Below, piece after piece: positions 1 through 8,171 of a stretch of DNA of 32,675 bases. Within the stretch, counting starts at the first letter, position 1, and each line of letters opens with the position of its first letter. The stretch lies in assembly GCA_937924145.1 (NCBI GenBank), contig CALDTJ010000148.1, positions 1-32,675 of the forward strand, in the 5' to 3' direction. The position numbers and the translations under genes were made by a program. Source of the DNA: an uncultured Saprospiraceae bacterium. Lineage in GTDB: Bacteria; Bacteroidota; Bacteroidia; Chitinophagales; Saprospiraceae. Below the pieces are notes generated by a model. The model ran no database searches and was not told the DNA's origin. It saw only the letters and a list, made by a program, of their open reading frames with translations.

Positions 1-17
1 GAGTAAAACGTAATTTA

Positions 18-524
18 ATGAATATCAATAATAAATGGCTTAAATATTCTTTGTTTTTTGCAATCATTGCCATCTGTGTGAGCTGTGATCAGCAAACTAA
101 AATCATGGCTAAGGAACAATTGGCTTACAAAGCACCAGTAGAATATTTAGATGGAATGTTTAAGCTCATTTATGCAGAAAATACTGGAGCATTCTTAGGG
201 CTAGGAGACTCCTTATCTCCCAATTTGAAATACCTCTTTCTAATATTCATCCCTACCCTAGTATTATTCATCTTTGCCGCTACTTATTTCAAAGCAAGTT
301 CCTCCATTACTCAATTTATTGGTATGAGCCTAATCGTAGCAGGCGGAGTCGGAAACCTAATTGACCGAATCGCCTATGGTTCTGTGATAGATTTTATGAA
401 TATTGATATTGGAGGATTGCGGACTGGTATTTTCAATTTTGCGGATGTAGCGGTTTCAACAGGTTTGATTGTGCTATTAATCACCATTTATCGCAGTGGG
501 AAAAATGCTCCATATCCTAGTTAA
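18..524 (+). CDS. lspA: Lipoprotein signal peptidase (signal peptidase II)
   Basis: This is the inner-membrane aspartyl protease that cleaves the signal peptide of diacylglyceryl-modified prolipoproteins. The 168-residue length is normal for the family. The family blocks appear in order: DQQTK at residues 24-28, ENTGAF at 54-59, GGVGNLIDR at 109-117 and FNFADV at 139-144. The two catalytic aspartates are therefore D116 and D143. About four membrane helices are visible (roughly 8-24, 70-91, 97-118 and 138-160). The gene starts 18 bases from the window edge, so any operon partner upstream is not visible. Several lipoproteins in the window (for example 8463-9008) would be its substrates. The family call is secure; the start is the first ATG and was not otherwise tested. 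Confidence 0.97.
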   Translation: MNINNKWLKYSLFFAIIAICVSCDQQTKIMAKEQLAYKAPVEYLDGMFKLIYAENTGAFLGLGDSLSPNLKYLFLIFIPTLVLFIFAATYFKASSSITQFIGMSLIVAGGVGNLIDRIAYGSVIDFMNIDIGGLRTGIFNFADVAVSTGLIVLLITIYRSGKNAPYPS

Positions 525-621
525 GACGTATCTATCCATTCTAAGAACAACTAAATCTAAATTAAAATCGTTCTTTTATTGGATCCGTTTCTTATCTTTT
601 TCATCATAAAACCGATTAACC

Positions 622-1137
622 ATGAGCAAATCATTCCTAATTATCCTTTCTTTTCTATTCTTCTCAAATTCAATTAATGGACAGGCTGAAATGAATAATA
701 CCAAAATGGGAGACATTTTGGAAAAAATCAGTGATAAAGTAGAAGGAGTTGAAGGAAATTGGCAAATCATTTACGGTGAACAAATCCTTTTTATCCTTAC
801 CGATGAAACCCATAACCGGATGCGTATCTTCACTCCAATAGCCGACCAAAAAGAAGTCACCACTAAAGAACTAGAGGCAATGTTGGAGGCAAACTTCCAT
901 GCCGCCTTAGACGCAAAATATGCTTTGTATTCAGGTTTTGTCGTCTCTCTTTTTACGCATCCATTAAAGGAATTAACTGAAGAACAGTTTAAAGATGCCG
1001 TCAAACAAGTAGCGGTAGCAGGACAGAATTTTGGAACGACTTATTCTAGTACTGATCTAATTTTTGGTGCAGGAATAGAACAGGATTCTACACAGAATGA
1101 TCGAAAGGTGAATGAGAAGCCTAAGAAGAAGACCTGA
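622..1137 (+). CDS. Small secreted protein, possibly YbjN/type III chaperone-like fold
   Basis: This is a 171-residue protein with a signal peptide (hydrophobic residues 4-18, then NGQ, so cleavage near residue 20). The mature part has an alternating strand and helix layout, with strands around 46-62 and 66-72, a helix at 80-96, strands around 98-113 and a helix at 116-133. This resembles the compact alpha/beta fold of YbjN or type III secretion chaperones. That resemblance comes from predicted layout only. The C-terminal 25 residues are charged and probably disordered (ends in PKKKT). It lies 97 bases after lspA in the same direction and converges on the HtrA gene. No function can be assigned. 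Confidence 0.72.
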   Translation: MSKSFLIILSFLFFSNSINGQAEMNNTKMGDILEKISDKVEGVEGNWQIIYGEQILFILTDETHNRMRIFTPIADQKEVTTKELEAMLEANFHAALDAKYALYSGFVVSLFTHPLKELTEEQFKDAVKQVAVAGQNFGTTYSSTDLIFGAGIEQDSTQNDRKVNEKPKKKT

Positions 1138-1174
1138 TTTCAATGCTCTTTACATGCTAAGGCTCTAAAATTTT

Positions 1175-1236
1175 CACACTACTCCACTATGATAAATTTA
1201 GATATTCAACTCGGTATGTCGTTGTGGCGTAGTGTG
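1175..1236. repeat. Inverted repeat between convergent genes
   Basis: A 13-base arm at 1175-1187 (cacactactccac) pairs with 1224-1236 (gtggcgtagtgtg) with one mismatch and a 36-base loop. It lies between the stops of two convergent genes (1137 and 1268). It may act as a bidirectional terminator or be a remnant of a small palindromic element. There is no clear T-tract. Confidence 0.45.
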
Positions 1237-1267
1237 GAATTTAAAAGCTACTTATCTAATAACCCAG

Positions 1268-2413
1268 TTATTTCACTGCTTCTAGGGTCATTTTCAAAGT
1301 AAATTCTTCATCTTCTCTTTTCACCAGCACCTCTACCTCTTCCCCTACTCTTCGGCTTTCTAGCGCCACTAAATAATCTCTTTGTTTTTGAATAGGTTCT
1401 CCATCAATAGCAAGGATAATGTCTCCCCAGTGCAATTTATCTTGGTTATCTCGGAATGGAGGTCTAATACCAGCCCTATCCGCTACACTATTTTTATCTA
1501 CTTGACTCACCATTAAACCTTTAATGCCTAATCTATAAGTCGTTCTTCTTGGAATAAACTCTAGGCCTAAAGTAGGTCTTTTGATTTCACCATATCGAAT
1601 TAAATCTGCAACTACCCATTTTACAGCATCTACGGGAATAGAAAACCCAATACCCGCACTTGCTCCCGAAGGACTATAAATTGCCGTATTAACACCAATC
1701 AATTCACCAGAAGAGTTCAATAACGGGCCTCCTGAATTACCAGGGTTAATAGCTGCATCAGTTTGAATTACATCTCTGATTGGTACGCCTTCTGAACTGA
1801 TCTCTCTTCCTAAAGCACTCACAATTCCTGTGGTTAAAGTCTGATCTAAACCAAATGGTGTTCCTATTGCCAAGACCGATTGCCCAACTCTTAGGTCATC
1901 GGAAGTACCTTTTTTTAATGCCTTTAATTTAGCTCTAGGCGCATCTATTTTTAAAACTGCCAAGTCTTTAAATGGAGCTTTACCCACAAGTTTTGCCGTA
2001 TAGGTTGATTGATCAGAAAGCGTCACAGTAGCTTTGCTTGCCCCTTTTATTACGTGATAGTTCGTAATAATATGACCTTCATCATCCCAAATAAATCCAG
2101 AACCACTTCCACTCTTTTGTTCCCTATAACTTTGGGTATACCAATCTCTATAAACATCAGAAGTTGTTATAAATACTACAGAAGGCGTTGCTTTTTCAAA
2201 AAGGGAGATGGTCGCCAATTCATCTCTATTTAGACCACTAGGTATATTATTTCGGACAGGTGCAACTCGCTCTTCTGTGAAAGTAGTCACTTGTTCAGAT
2301 TTAGCTTGCTGAATTTCTGGTTTTGGAGGGTTATTGATTCTCCAAGAGGTTCCTAAAAGAAATGCTGCTGCAGTGATTGCCAACACACCAATAAAACGGA
2401 GTAAATTCTTCAT
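1268..2413 (-). CDS. HtrA/Deg-family periplasmic serine protease (S1C, one PDZ)
   Basis: This is a trypsin-like protease for quality control of misfolded envelope proteins. Residues 1-22 form a hydrophobic signal or anchor segment. The protease domain spans about 65-275, with catalytic triad H120 (TNYHV), D150 (KDLAVLKID) and S227 (GNSGGP). A single PDZ domain occupies about 282-378 and contains GIKGLMVSQV and the DIILAIDGEPI segment. With 381 residues and one PDZ it matches the DegS/HtrA type rather than two-PDZ DegP. The N-terminal segment lacks an obvious cleavage site, so membrane anchoring is plausible. A TATATTTG -7 element lies upstream on the minus strand at 2486-2493. Confidence 0.95.
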   Translation of the reverse strand: MKNLLRFIGVLAITAAAFLLGTSWRINNPPKPEIQQAKSEQVTTFTEERVAPVRNNIPSGLNRDELATISLFEKATPSVVFITTSDVYRDWYTQSYREQKSGSGSGFIWDDEGHIITNYHVIKGASKATVTLSDQSTYTAKLVGKAPFKDLAVLKIDAPRAKLKALKKGTSDDLRVGQSVLAIGTPFGLDQTLTTGIVSALGREISSEGVPIRDVIQTDAAINPGNSGGPLLNSSGELIGVNTAIYSPSGASAGIGFSIPVDAVKWVVADLIRYGEIKRPTLGLEFIPRRTTYRLGIKGLMVSQVDKNSVADRAGIRPPFRDNQDKLHWGDIILAIDGEPIQKQRDYLVALESRRVGEEVEVLVKREDEEFTLKMTLEAVK

Positions 2414-2485
2414 TGTCAGAATAATTTATAATCGGGGCGAAATAAATATAGTTATTGCCTCAAATATTAAAGTGATTTTCACTGT

Positions 2486-2493
2486 CAAATATA
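2486..2493 (-). promoter_or_regulatory. Bacteroidota -7 element (TATATTTG) for the htrA-like gene
   Basis: On the minus strand the bases read TATATTTG, matching the Bacteroidota TAnnTTTG consensus. This would place transcription start near 2480 and leave a leader of about 65 bases. No clear -33 TTTG was seen. Confidence 0.45.
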
Positions 2494-2620
2494 ACGGATA
2501 ATTCACTTTTGAGATTATTAAAAAATAGGATTTAAATTCTTCTTAACTAATTTTAAAAAATGGAATAAGTAAATTTTAAGCACTTACTAATCAACAAAAG
2601 ACCTCTACTAAGAAATTATG

Positions 2621-2628
2621 TACATTTG
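2621..2628 (+). promoter_or_regulatory. Bacteroidota -7 element (TACATTTG) for the DUF819 gene
   Basis: TACATTTG matches TAnnTTTG exactly and puts the transcript start near 2634. The upstream TTG at 2640 would then have almost no leader, so this site supports the ATG at 2664 as the start. Confidence 0.55.
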
Positions 2629-2663
2629 TTTTTCATACTTTGTCACGACGAGCTTTAATCATT

Positions 2664-3773
2664 ATGCTATATACCATTATTCAAATCCTACTCATCTGCT
2701 TTTTTCCATATTTGGCTAAGCAAATTTCCAAAAGCACCGTCTCTTGGCTAAGTCCTGTGGTGCTTTGTTATACATTAGGCATTGTGTTGGCTAATCTTTC
2801 CTTTTTTTCAATAAATGAATCTATAGCCAGCTATTTTACGCAAGGAACAATCGTACTAGCCATTCCATTCCTCCTCTACTCCACCGATTTATCAGGTTGG
2901 ATGAGTGATTTTAAAAGTATGGTCTTAGCGTTCTTGCTATGTGTTATTTGTGGAATAATCGGGACTAGTATTGCAGGATGGTATTTTAAGGGGACGATTG
3001 GAAACTCATGGTTAATATCAGGAATGATTGCAGCTATTTTTTCGGGAGGTATTCCAAATATGCAAGCCGTAGGGATGGCGCTAGAGGCGGAGAGTAATAC
3101 CATCGTATTATTAAATGCAGCAGATATTTTTATAGGAGGGTTCTATTTGATCTTTCTCACCACGATTGCTAGAAAACTTTTATCATTTTTTCTTAAAGAT
3201 TATTTAATCGGAAAATTTTATCTGAGTAAAGAAAATTTATTAATTAGTAAAAATATTACTTTTAAAGACTTCTCAATAGGCTTGGGTGTTGCCCTAGCGA
3301 TAATTGGAATCGCTCTAGGACTTAGTTTCTTGTTCTATGGGAAACTAGCTGCTACCTTTCTAATATTGACCTTAACCACCTTAAGTATCATAGCTTCTAG
3401 ATTTCCTTTCATCAAAGCGTTAGAAGGAACATTTGAGGTAGGTGATTATCTATTGTTAATGTTCTGCGTAGCAGTAGGCATGATGGCTAATTTTGAAAAT
3501 ATTTTAGAGAATGGATTAAGCTTAGTCGCTTTTATGGGCTTGGCTTGGGCGATTACGGTATTGCTACACTGGTTCTTATGTTATCTATTTAAGATTGACG
3601 GTGATACGGTGATGATTGCCAGTGTTGCGGCTATTTATGGGCCTGTTTTTATTGGGCAAATTGCTAGTACTATTAATAATCGCAAACTGGTTTTCCCAGG
3701 AATTGCTTTAGGGCTATTGGGGATTGCTTTAGGAAATTACGTGGGTATTTTTGTAGCTTGGTTGATGCGGTAA
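2664..3773 (+). CDS. DUF819 family polytopic membrane protein
   Basis: This is a highly hydrophobic protein of 369 residues with about ten membrane helices. The overall pattern and length (helix-rich, with GGIPNMQAVGMALE and a late GPVFIGQIAS motif) match DUF819, a family of predicted transporters of unknown substrate. An in-frame TTG at 2640 would add eight residues, but it sits just after the -7 element, so the ATG at 2664 (MLYTIIQIL) is preferred. It is monocistronic: the upstream neighbour is divergent and downstream lies a repeat cluster. Substrate and direction of transport cannot be read from the sequence. Confidence 0.88.
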   Translation: MLYTIIQILLICFFPYLAKQISKSTVSWLSPVVLCYTLGIVLANLSFFSINESIASYFTQGTIVLAIPFLLYSTDLSGWMSDFKSMVLAFLLCVICGIIGTSIAGWYFKGTIGNSWLISGMIAAIFSGGIPNMQAVGMALEAESNTIVLLNAADIFIGGFYLIFLTTIARKLLSFFLKDYLIGKFYLSKENLLISKNITFKDFSIGLGVALAIIGIALGLSFLFYGKLAATFLILTLTTLSIIASRFPFIKALEGTFEVGDYLLLMFCVAVGMMANFENILENGLSLVAFMGLAWAITVLLHWFLCYLFKIDGDTVMIASVAAIYGPVFIGQIASTINNRKLVFPGIALGLLGIALGNYVGIFVAWLMR

Positions 3774-3839
3774 AAGGAAAATTATCAGGAATATTGATGT
3801 TTTTTAGAACCTTCTAGTTGAATTTGAAATGCGAAAATC

Positions 3840-3957
3840 GGTAGCACAGGCTTTAGCCTGTCCTGTTCGGCGACCTTTAGGTCGGCTACGTCTAGTTTTT
3901 GGCTAAATGTCAAGGCCTAAAGACCTTGAAACGGGACAGGCTAAAGCCTGTGCTACC
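3840..3957. repeat. BIME-like cluster of palindromic repeats
   Basis: A perfect 24-base inverted repeat (3840-3863 with 3934-3957) bounds the element. Each arm is itself a hairpin built on caggctttagcctg. Inside lie two more hairpins, cgacctttaggtcg and caaggcctaaagaccttg. Such gtagcacaggc/tttagcctg modules resemble REP/BIME elements mobilised in trans by RAYT transposases; no such gene lies in the window. A related element is at 8167-8456. The rest of the 367-base gap 3774-4140 holds a small 7-bp hairpin at 4019-4037 and nothing else recognisable. Confidence 0.8.
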
Positions 3958-4140
3958 AGTTTACTCGCATTAAACCATTGCCAAACATTTGATTATCAAA
4001 TAAACATACATTACTAAAAATTGGCTTGACGCCAATTCGATTTCATCGGGGGCTATTCGTATTGAATGCTCTTCGGAATTCATATTTGGAACTTATGGGG
4101 TGTCGGTAGAATTTGAAAGTATCCGATACGTTTGAGTCGT

Positions 4141-4428
4141 TTATACAACGCCCGTTACAGGTGATTCATTTAAGAATTTTTCTGTTTTGGCACTTTCTAC
4201 TTTATTAATAAATTTATCCGCCTCGTGTTTATCTCTGACGACTTTTGCCAAAGTAAAACAGGAAGTCAAACTAAACAAGTAAGACATCGCTAAAAAGCCT
4301 TTCGTCGCTAAATCAACTTGCATATAAACCAATCCAATTAACATTCCAACGAAAGAGATTCCGAACGCAATCCAAGACATGGAATAAAATGACTTGGAAT
4401 TATTATTCTCATAAATGTAATGATTCAT
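4141..4428 (-). CDS. YiaA/YiaB-type two-helix inner membrane protein
   Basis: This is a 95-residue protein. Two membrane helices (about residues 18-38 and 46-65, joined by YMQVDLATKG) form the YiaAB domain, a conserved bacterial membrane module of unknown function. The tail is charged (KVVRDKHEADKF). The frame opens at 4449 with MFIKKRV, but the second methionine, MNHYIYEN at 4428, is the likelier start because it gives a hydrophilic N-terminus of normal length for the family. It is monocistronic and faces a long gene-free region upstream. Confidence 0.8.
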   Translation of the reverse strand: MNHYIYENNNSKSFYSMSWIAFGISFVGMLIGLVYMQVDLATKGFLAMSYLFSLTSCFTLAKVVRDKHEADKFINKVESAKTEKFLNESPVTGVV

Positions 4429-4621
4429 AACTCGTTTTTTTATAAACAAAACTTTGATTGCTTATCCATTCAAAGCCTTGTTTGGTTAAAGAATGAGCTG
4501 CCAAGATTTGCAATACTTGACCCGAAAAGCAATTGAGAATCGACGAATAAGGATGAAATTTGGACGAAACGACTGTTTTTAGCGAATTTTCGCTGATTAT
4601 CTAAATTTACGCAACAAGTAG

Positions 4622-4706
4622 TTATCCACACTCACAAAACGAACATAAATCACTAATAATCAAATACTTAAATAAGTTACCAACAACCCAAAATCAGTTA
4701 TCCACA
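4622..4706 (+). promoter_or_regulatory. Pair of perfect DnaA-box 9-mers
   Basis: TTATCCACA occurs at 4622-4630 and again at 4698-4706 in the same orientation. Each is the strongest DnaA-box consensus. The stretch between is A+T-rich (cactaataatcaaatac and following). Near-matches TTATCCATT (about 4459) and TTAATCCAC (about 4911) flank it. They lie in the 504-base gene-free region 4429-4932. This may be a DnaA titration or replication-related site. No dnaA, dnaN, parAB or rep gene is nearby, so an origin is only a possibility. Confidence 0.35.
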
Positions 4707-4725
4707 TTTTCTAAAACTGTTGATG

Positions 4726-4888
4726 GTTGGGTTAGTTATCTTTTTCAAGACGTATTTTTCGCACGAAAAATACGTCTTGAAAAATAACTAACCTAACTCT
4801 ATCGTAGGTGAGATACCTAAGTTAGGTTAGCAGTTTTAAGTCCATAAATCCAATAGAATTTATTTACTTAAAAGACTGCTAACCCAAC
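4726..4888. repeat. Alternating inverted repeats with a 21-bp perfect palindrome stem
   Basis: A motif GTTRGGTTAG occurs four times with alternating orientation: 4726-4735 (+), 4788-4797 (-), 4821-4830 (+) and 4879-4888 (-). Between the first two lies a perfect stem of 21 bp (4741-4761 with 4764-4784, loop of two bases), extended by nine more pairs beyond a two-base bulge. The third and fourth copies bound a looser hairpin. The block follows the stop of the minus-strand M43 gene (4933), so it may include that gene's terminator, but it is much more elaborate than a terminator needs to be. Confidence 0.75.
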
Positions 4889-4932
4889 TCAAAATCCGTA
4901 TTTAGTTTATAGTTAATCCACCTAGATAGTTC

Positions 4933-6213
4933 CTATTTATAGTTTTCTATCCCTTGTATAAAAGTCGTGACATTTTCAATAATTGGCTTGCCTTGAAAAA
5001 TGACTTGCCCCTTTTCTTTACCCGTTTGTTCTACCTCAATGCCTGCCCATTCATCTCCACAATCATTATGCAATCGAGCCGCATCGGTCAGTATTAATTG
5101 CCCGCCTGCCTGAACCGTTAGTTTCGCAGCTTTTGGTAAAGCCACTCTACAGTCAATTTGCAAACTCCCGCCCTTTTCTATCACTAAGTGCCCTTCTAAA
5201 TCTTTAGCACCTGACCATCTTATACTATCTCTAATATAAATCGTTTTCGTAGGATCTAGCTTACACCAAGTTCTTACCAATAATCTTCTTTGACGTGCAC
5301 TTAATTTGGAAAGATTTCGATGGATTTTTCCAATCTGGCAAGGTGTCCAAGCACTTTGGTGGGCATTATAATCCATCACATTATTCGACGCCATTGTATC
5401 ACAGGGCGGTTTATCGGACGTATTCCAACAGTTGCTATGTACAGGTGTATCATCACAGCCGTCATAACCCCACGCATGACTCAATCCTAAAACGTGACCG
5501 ATTTCATGATTCAGCAAGCCTTTAAATTTCCAAGCATCGTGTGTACCTGATTCGTAAATACCAGCTAGTTTCAAACTATTACCTAAGGCTATTCCTGTTC
5601 CTGACACCAAATATTTTTTAGATTTTACACTATCAGGATGATGGGGCATGATAAAAATATTCAAGACGGAATCCTTCTGAATAGCATATTTTTCAATCAC
5701 TGCTTTCTTGGAATTATTTCGATTGCGCCCTTTATTGACAAAGAAAAATAACTCATCGTCATAATGGCAATAGACACCTGTATCATTAGGATCGTCGGGT
5801 TTGGGAGTCAAGACATAACGATATCGTTTAGGCAAAGCAGCTAAGTCATTATTTGGTGGTATGGCTGGTTTGGTTTTTTTAATCAGCTCATGTTCGACCG
5901 CACGCAAATAGTTCTTGGCAAATTTCACGGCTGCTCCCTCATTGAAATTTTTGGTACTATCCGAATGATTCATAAAATGCATATTCACTCGAATATAGCG
6001 CATCGGATAATGGTCGATATAATTGGTATCGGGCGCATAGGATAAGGGCGCATTACAACCAGCATTTCGTCGATTATAGGTCTTTGGCTTTCGTACGGAT
6101 TCTTCGAAGTTGATGTCCTCCATTTTCAGAAACCATTGTTTGACCTTTGGCTGACAGGTGCTAAAGGCTACCCAACAAAATAGTACAAAAAAAAGCGTTT
6201 TGGAACGCGGCAT
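4933..6213 (-). CDS. M43-like (pappalysin/cytophagalysin) secreted zinc metallopeptidase
   Basis: This is a 426-residue metzincin. The zinc site HEIGHVLGLSH is at 236-246, followed by DDTP at 254-257 and a Met-turn NVMDYN at 278-283; this order is typical of family M43. The N-terminus is a signal peptide ending in FSTCQ at 17-21. C20 could be lipid-modified, although the lipobox is poor. Residues 325-426 are strand-rich with LVIEKGGSLQI and QAGGQLILTDAARL, like the start of a right-handed beta-helix. The protein then stops, so the beta-helix is short. No type IX secretion C-terminal domain was recognised. It is divergent from the GT-C gene at 6468. Confidence 0.88.
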   Translation of the reverse strand: MPRSKTLFFVLFCWVAFSTCQPKVKQWFLKMEDINFEESVRKPKTYNRRNAGCNAPLSYAPDTNYIDHYPMRYIRVNMHFMNHSDSTKNFNEGAAVKFAKNYLRAVEHELIKKTKPAIPPNNDLAALPKRYRYVLTPKPDDPNDTGVYCHYDDELFFFVNKGRNRNNSKKAVIEKYAIQKDSVLNIFIMPHHPDSVKSKKYLVSGTGIALGNSLKLAGIYESGTHDAWKFKGLLNHEIGHVLGLSHAWGYDGCDDTPVHSNCWNTSDKPPCDTMASNNVMDYNAHQSAWTPCQIGKIHRNLSKLSARQRRLLVRTWCKLDPTKTIYIRDSIRWSGAKDLEGHLVIEKGGSLQIDCRVALPKAAKLTVQAGGQLILTDAARLHNDCGDEWAGIEVEQTGKEKGQVIFQGKPIIENVTTFIQGIENYK

Positions 6214-6251
6214 AGTTTAGTGATTGGTTTGGTAATGTGATATTTTTTTCG

Positions 6252-6402
6252 ACGCAGAGAGACCCGCCCGCCTGAGCATTCGGGCAGGCACTGTTTGAAA
6301 TTATGATTATTTTATGTTTTCTTTTCTAACTTATTCAATATCATAAGCGCAAAACATAATAAATCATTAATCTCAATAACTATCGGGAGCGTCTCTCTGC
6401 GT
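6252..6402. repeat. Inverted repeat element between divergent genes
   Basis: A 12-bp perfect inverted repeat, acgcagagagac (6252-6263) with gtctctctgcgt (6391-6402), brackets 127 bases. Inside the left end is a hairpin, gcccg (6266-6270) with cgggc (6281-6285); a near-identical hairpin occurs at about 28498-28526. It sits between the divergent M43 and GT-C genes and looks like a small non-coding mobile or palindromic element. Confidence 0.5.
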
Positions 6403-6436
6403 TAAGAAAAAACAACTTATAAATCAACGAAAATAC

Positions 6437-6444
6437 TACATTTG
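6437..6444 (+). promoter_or_regulatory. Bacteroidota -7 element (TACATTTG) for the first GT-C gene
   Basis: TACATTTG, identical to the elements at 2621 and 23814, lies 24 bases before the ATG at 6468. This predicts a leader of about 15-20 bases. No convincing -33 element is present. Confidence 0.5.
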
Positions 6445-6467
6445 TACTACACAATTCGACAATCAAT

Positions 6468-8171
6468 ATGTCAAAAAATAATCAATCCTTCTTTTTATCA
6501 ACGCTTTTTTCACGAAAAGGGCTTGATGATTTATTGATTATTTTAAAAAAACGCCCCATTTATTTATTGGTATTATTTTTACTGACTACCCTATTTTTCT
6601 ATTTCCCTACCATGCAGGCAGGTTTTGTGACGGACGTTACAGGCGGCATCGAACGCATTGAAAATCAACCTTTTTGGAGGGTCATTTACAGCTTTGGGTT
6701 TCCTGCTTTGAATCAAATTTCAGTATTAGGATTTTACACTTTATATCAGCTATTTGGTACGTTTGGACTACCATGGTATTTGGTCTTTTGTGGTTTGCAC
6801 GCTTTAAATGGGTGGCTATCTTTTTTATTATTTAAAAATATTTTTGATCAATTTGAAGTGAAAAACGCTAGTAGCATTGCCTTCGTCGGTGCGCTATTAT
6901 TTTTAATTAATCCTTATCAAACAGAGGTTTTAGTGTGGCGAGCTTGTCTCAATTATCTCCTAATCACTGCTTTCTTATTAGGTACCTTGTTGAATTTAAC
7001 GCATTATTTAAAAGTCCCTCAAAAGAGCTATTTATATTTCATTCATGGCTTTTTCTTAGCTGCTTTGTTCACCTTTGAATTATCATTGATTATTCCACTA
7101 ATTGTGATTGTACTTTATAGCTTATGGCTATGGCAAAGCAAGCAACTTCAACTATTTAAAAGTCATTTTTATAAAATCACTCTACCTCAACTTTTAGCAG
7201 TCGTTGGCTATTTTAGCTTGAACAAACTGGCTTTTGGTGCTTATATTGGACATTATGGGGCTACTACGCACTTACAATTCTCCTTAAAAGTAATGGTACA
7301 AACTTGGCTAAAATATATTGCCAAATATTTATTCTTTGTTCGGTCTTATCCTCATTCTACTAAAGAAATAGCTTTTAATTTTTGTGATAAATATGTCTTC
7401 CTTTTAGTTGGTTTAATAATCGGTGCTAGTTTACTCTTTCTTTTTTATAAAAAACAAAACAATGCCTTTGATAAAAATAAGGGGGCTACTTTCTCCTTTT
7501 TAAGTATTGGTTTTACGCTTACTTTCCTGCCTGTCTTAAACCTCTTTTTCTATTGGCTACAATGGGTCGAAAATGATAGATATGGTTACCTACCTTCTGT
7601 TTTCGGATTGATGTTATTGACCTATTTGCTTTTCCTATTGCCCAAAATATTAAAGTACAGCCTATTAGGCGTTTATCTTTTTAGCTCCATCTTTTTATTG
7701 GTACAAACCAATCAACATTGGAAAAATTCTACGGAAGTATTTTATAGTTTATTACAAAATTATCGTTGGCAGGATGCTGAAAATGTAATTATACTGAATG
7801 TACCCGATAATTATAATGGTGCTTATTTATTTAGAATTATTGGTCGAAAATCGGGTTTTAAAGATGCCTTGACAACTATTCATCAACAAAAAATAAAAGG
7901 AAAAATTTGGGAAGTGGCGCAGTATAATATGGTCACCCCGACCGATGGGGTAACTGTCAAAAAAACAGGCGATCAACAATTAAAAGTTGAATTTAATCAG
8001 TGGGGCAATTGGTTTTGGCGAAATGGGGTCGGCGTTGGACCTACGCATAAGCGATCTATTTATACCGCCCATTTTCAAGGCAATCATTATTTATTGGATT
8101 TGAAAAATGTGCCGCCGAATACCATTTTTATTTATCAAGATGGGATGCAATGGAAAGAGTTCTTCTGGTAG
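6468..8171 (+). CDS. Polytopic GT-C-type glycosyltransferase-like protein
   Basis: This is a 567-residue membrane protein with about 11 helices. The first periplasmic loop carries D56 (AGFVTDVTGG), the place where GT-C enzymes keep their acidic catalytic residue. Residues 368-377 read ENDRYGYLPS, which resembles the ERY-YLPS signature of TMTC/PMT-like lipid-linked-sugar transferases. The last 120 residues are soluble and strand-rich; no TPR repeats follow, unlike TMTC proteins. It probably moves a sugar from a polyprenyl-phosphate carrier to a glycan or protein outside the inner membrane; acceptor unknown. The final Trp codon and TAG stop lie in the GGTAGCACA end of a repeat element, so its C-terminus may have been set by insertion. 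Confidence 0.78.
   Translation: MSKNNQSFFLSTLFSRKGLDDLLIILKKRPIYLLVLFLLTTLFFYFPTMQAGFVTDVTGGIERIENQPFWRVIYSFGFPALNQISVLGFYTLYQLFGTFGLPWYLVFCGLHALNGWLSFLLFKNIFDQFEVKNASSIAFVGALLFLINPYQTEVLVWRACLNYLLITAFLLGTLLNLTHYLKVPQKSYLYFIHGFFLAALFTFELSLIIPLIVIVLYSLWLWQSKQLQLFKSHFYKITLPQLLAVVGYFSLNKLAFGAYIGHYGATTHLQFSLKVMVQTWLKYIAKYLFFVRSYPHSTKEIAFNFCDKYVFLLVGLIIGASLLFLFYKKQNNAFDKNKGATFSFLSIGFTLTFLPVLNLFFYWLQWVENDRYGYLPSVFGLMLLTYLLFLLPKILKYSLLGVYLFSSIFLLVQTNQHWKNSTEVFYSLLQNYRWQDAENVIILNVPDNYNGAYLFRIIGRKSGFKDALTTIHQQKIKGKIWEVAQYNMVTPTDGVTVKKTGDQQLKVEFNQWGNWFWRNGVGVGPTHKRSIYTAHFQGNHYLLDLKNVPPNTIFIYQDGMQWKEFFW

Noticed and set aside
60-90. Lipobox-like AICVSC at the N-terminus of LspA
   Set aside because: The cysteine is part of the first membrane helix before the DQQTK family motif; LspA is not a lipoprotein.
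2640-2663. TTG start for the DUF819 gene adding eight residues
   Set aside because: It lies just after a perfect -7 element, leaving practically no leader. The ATG at 2664 fits better.
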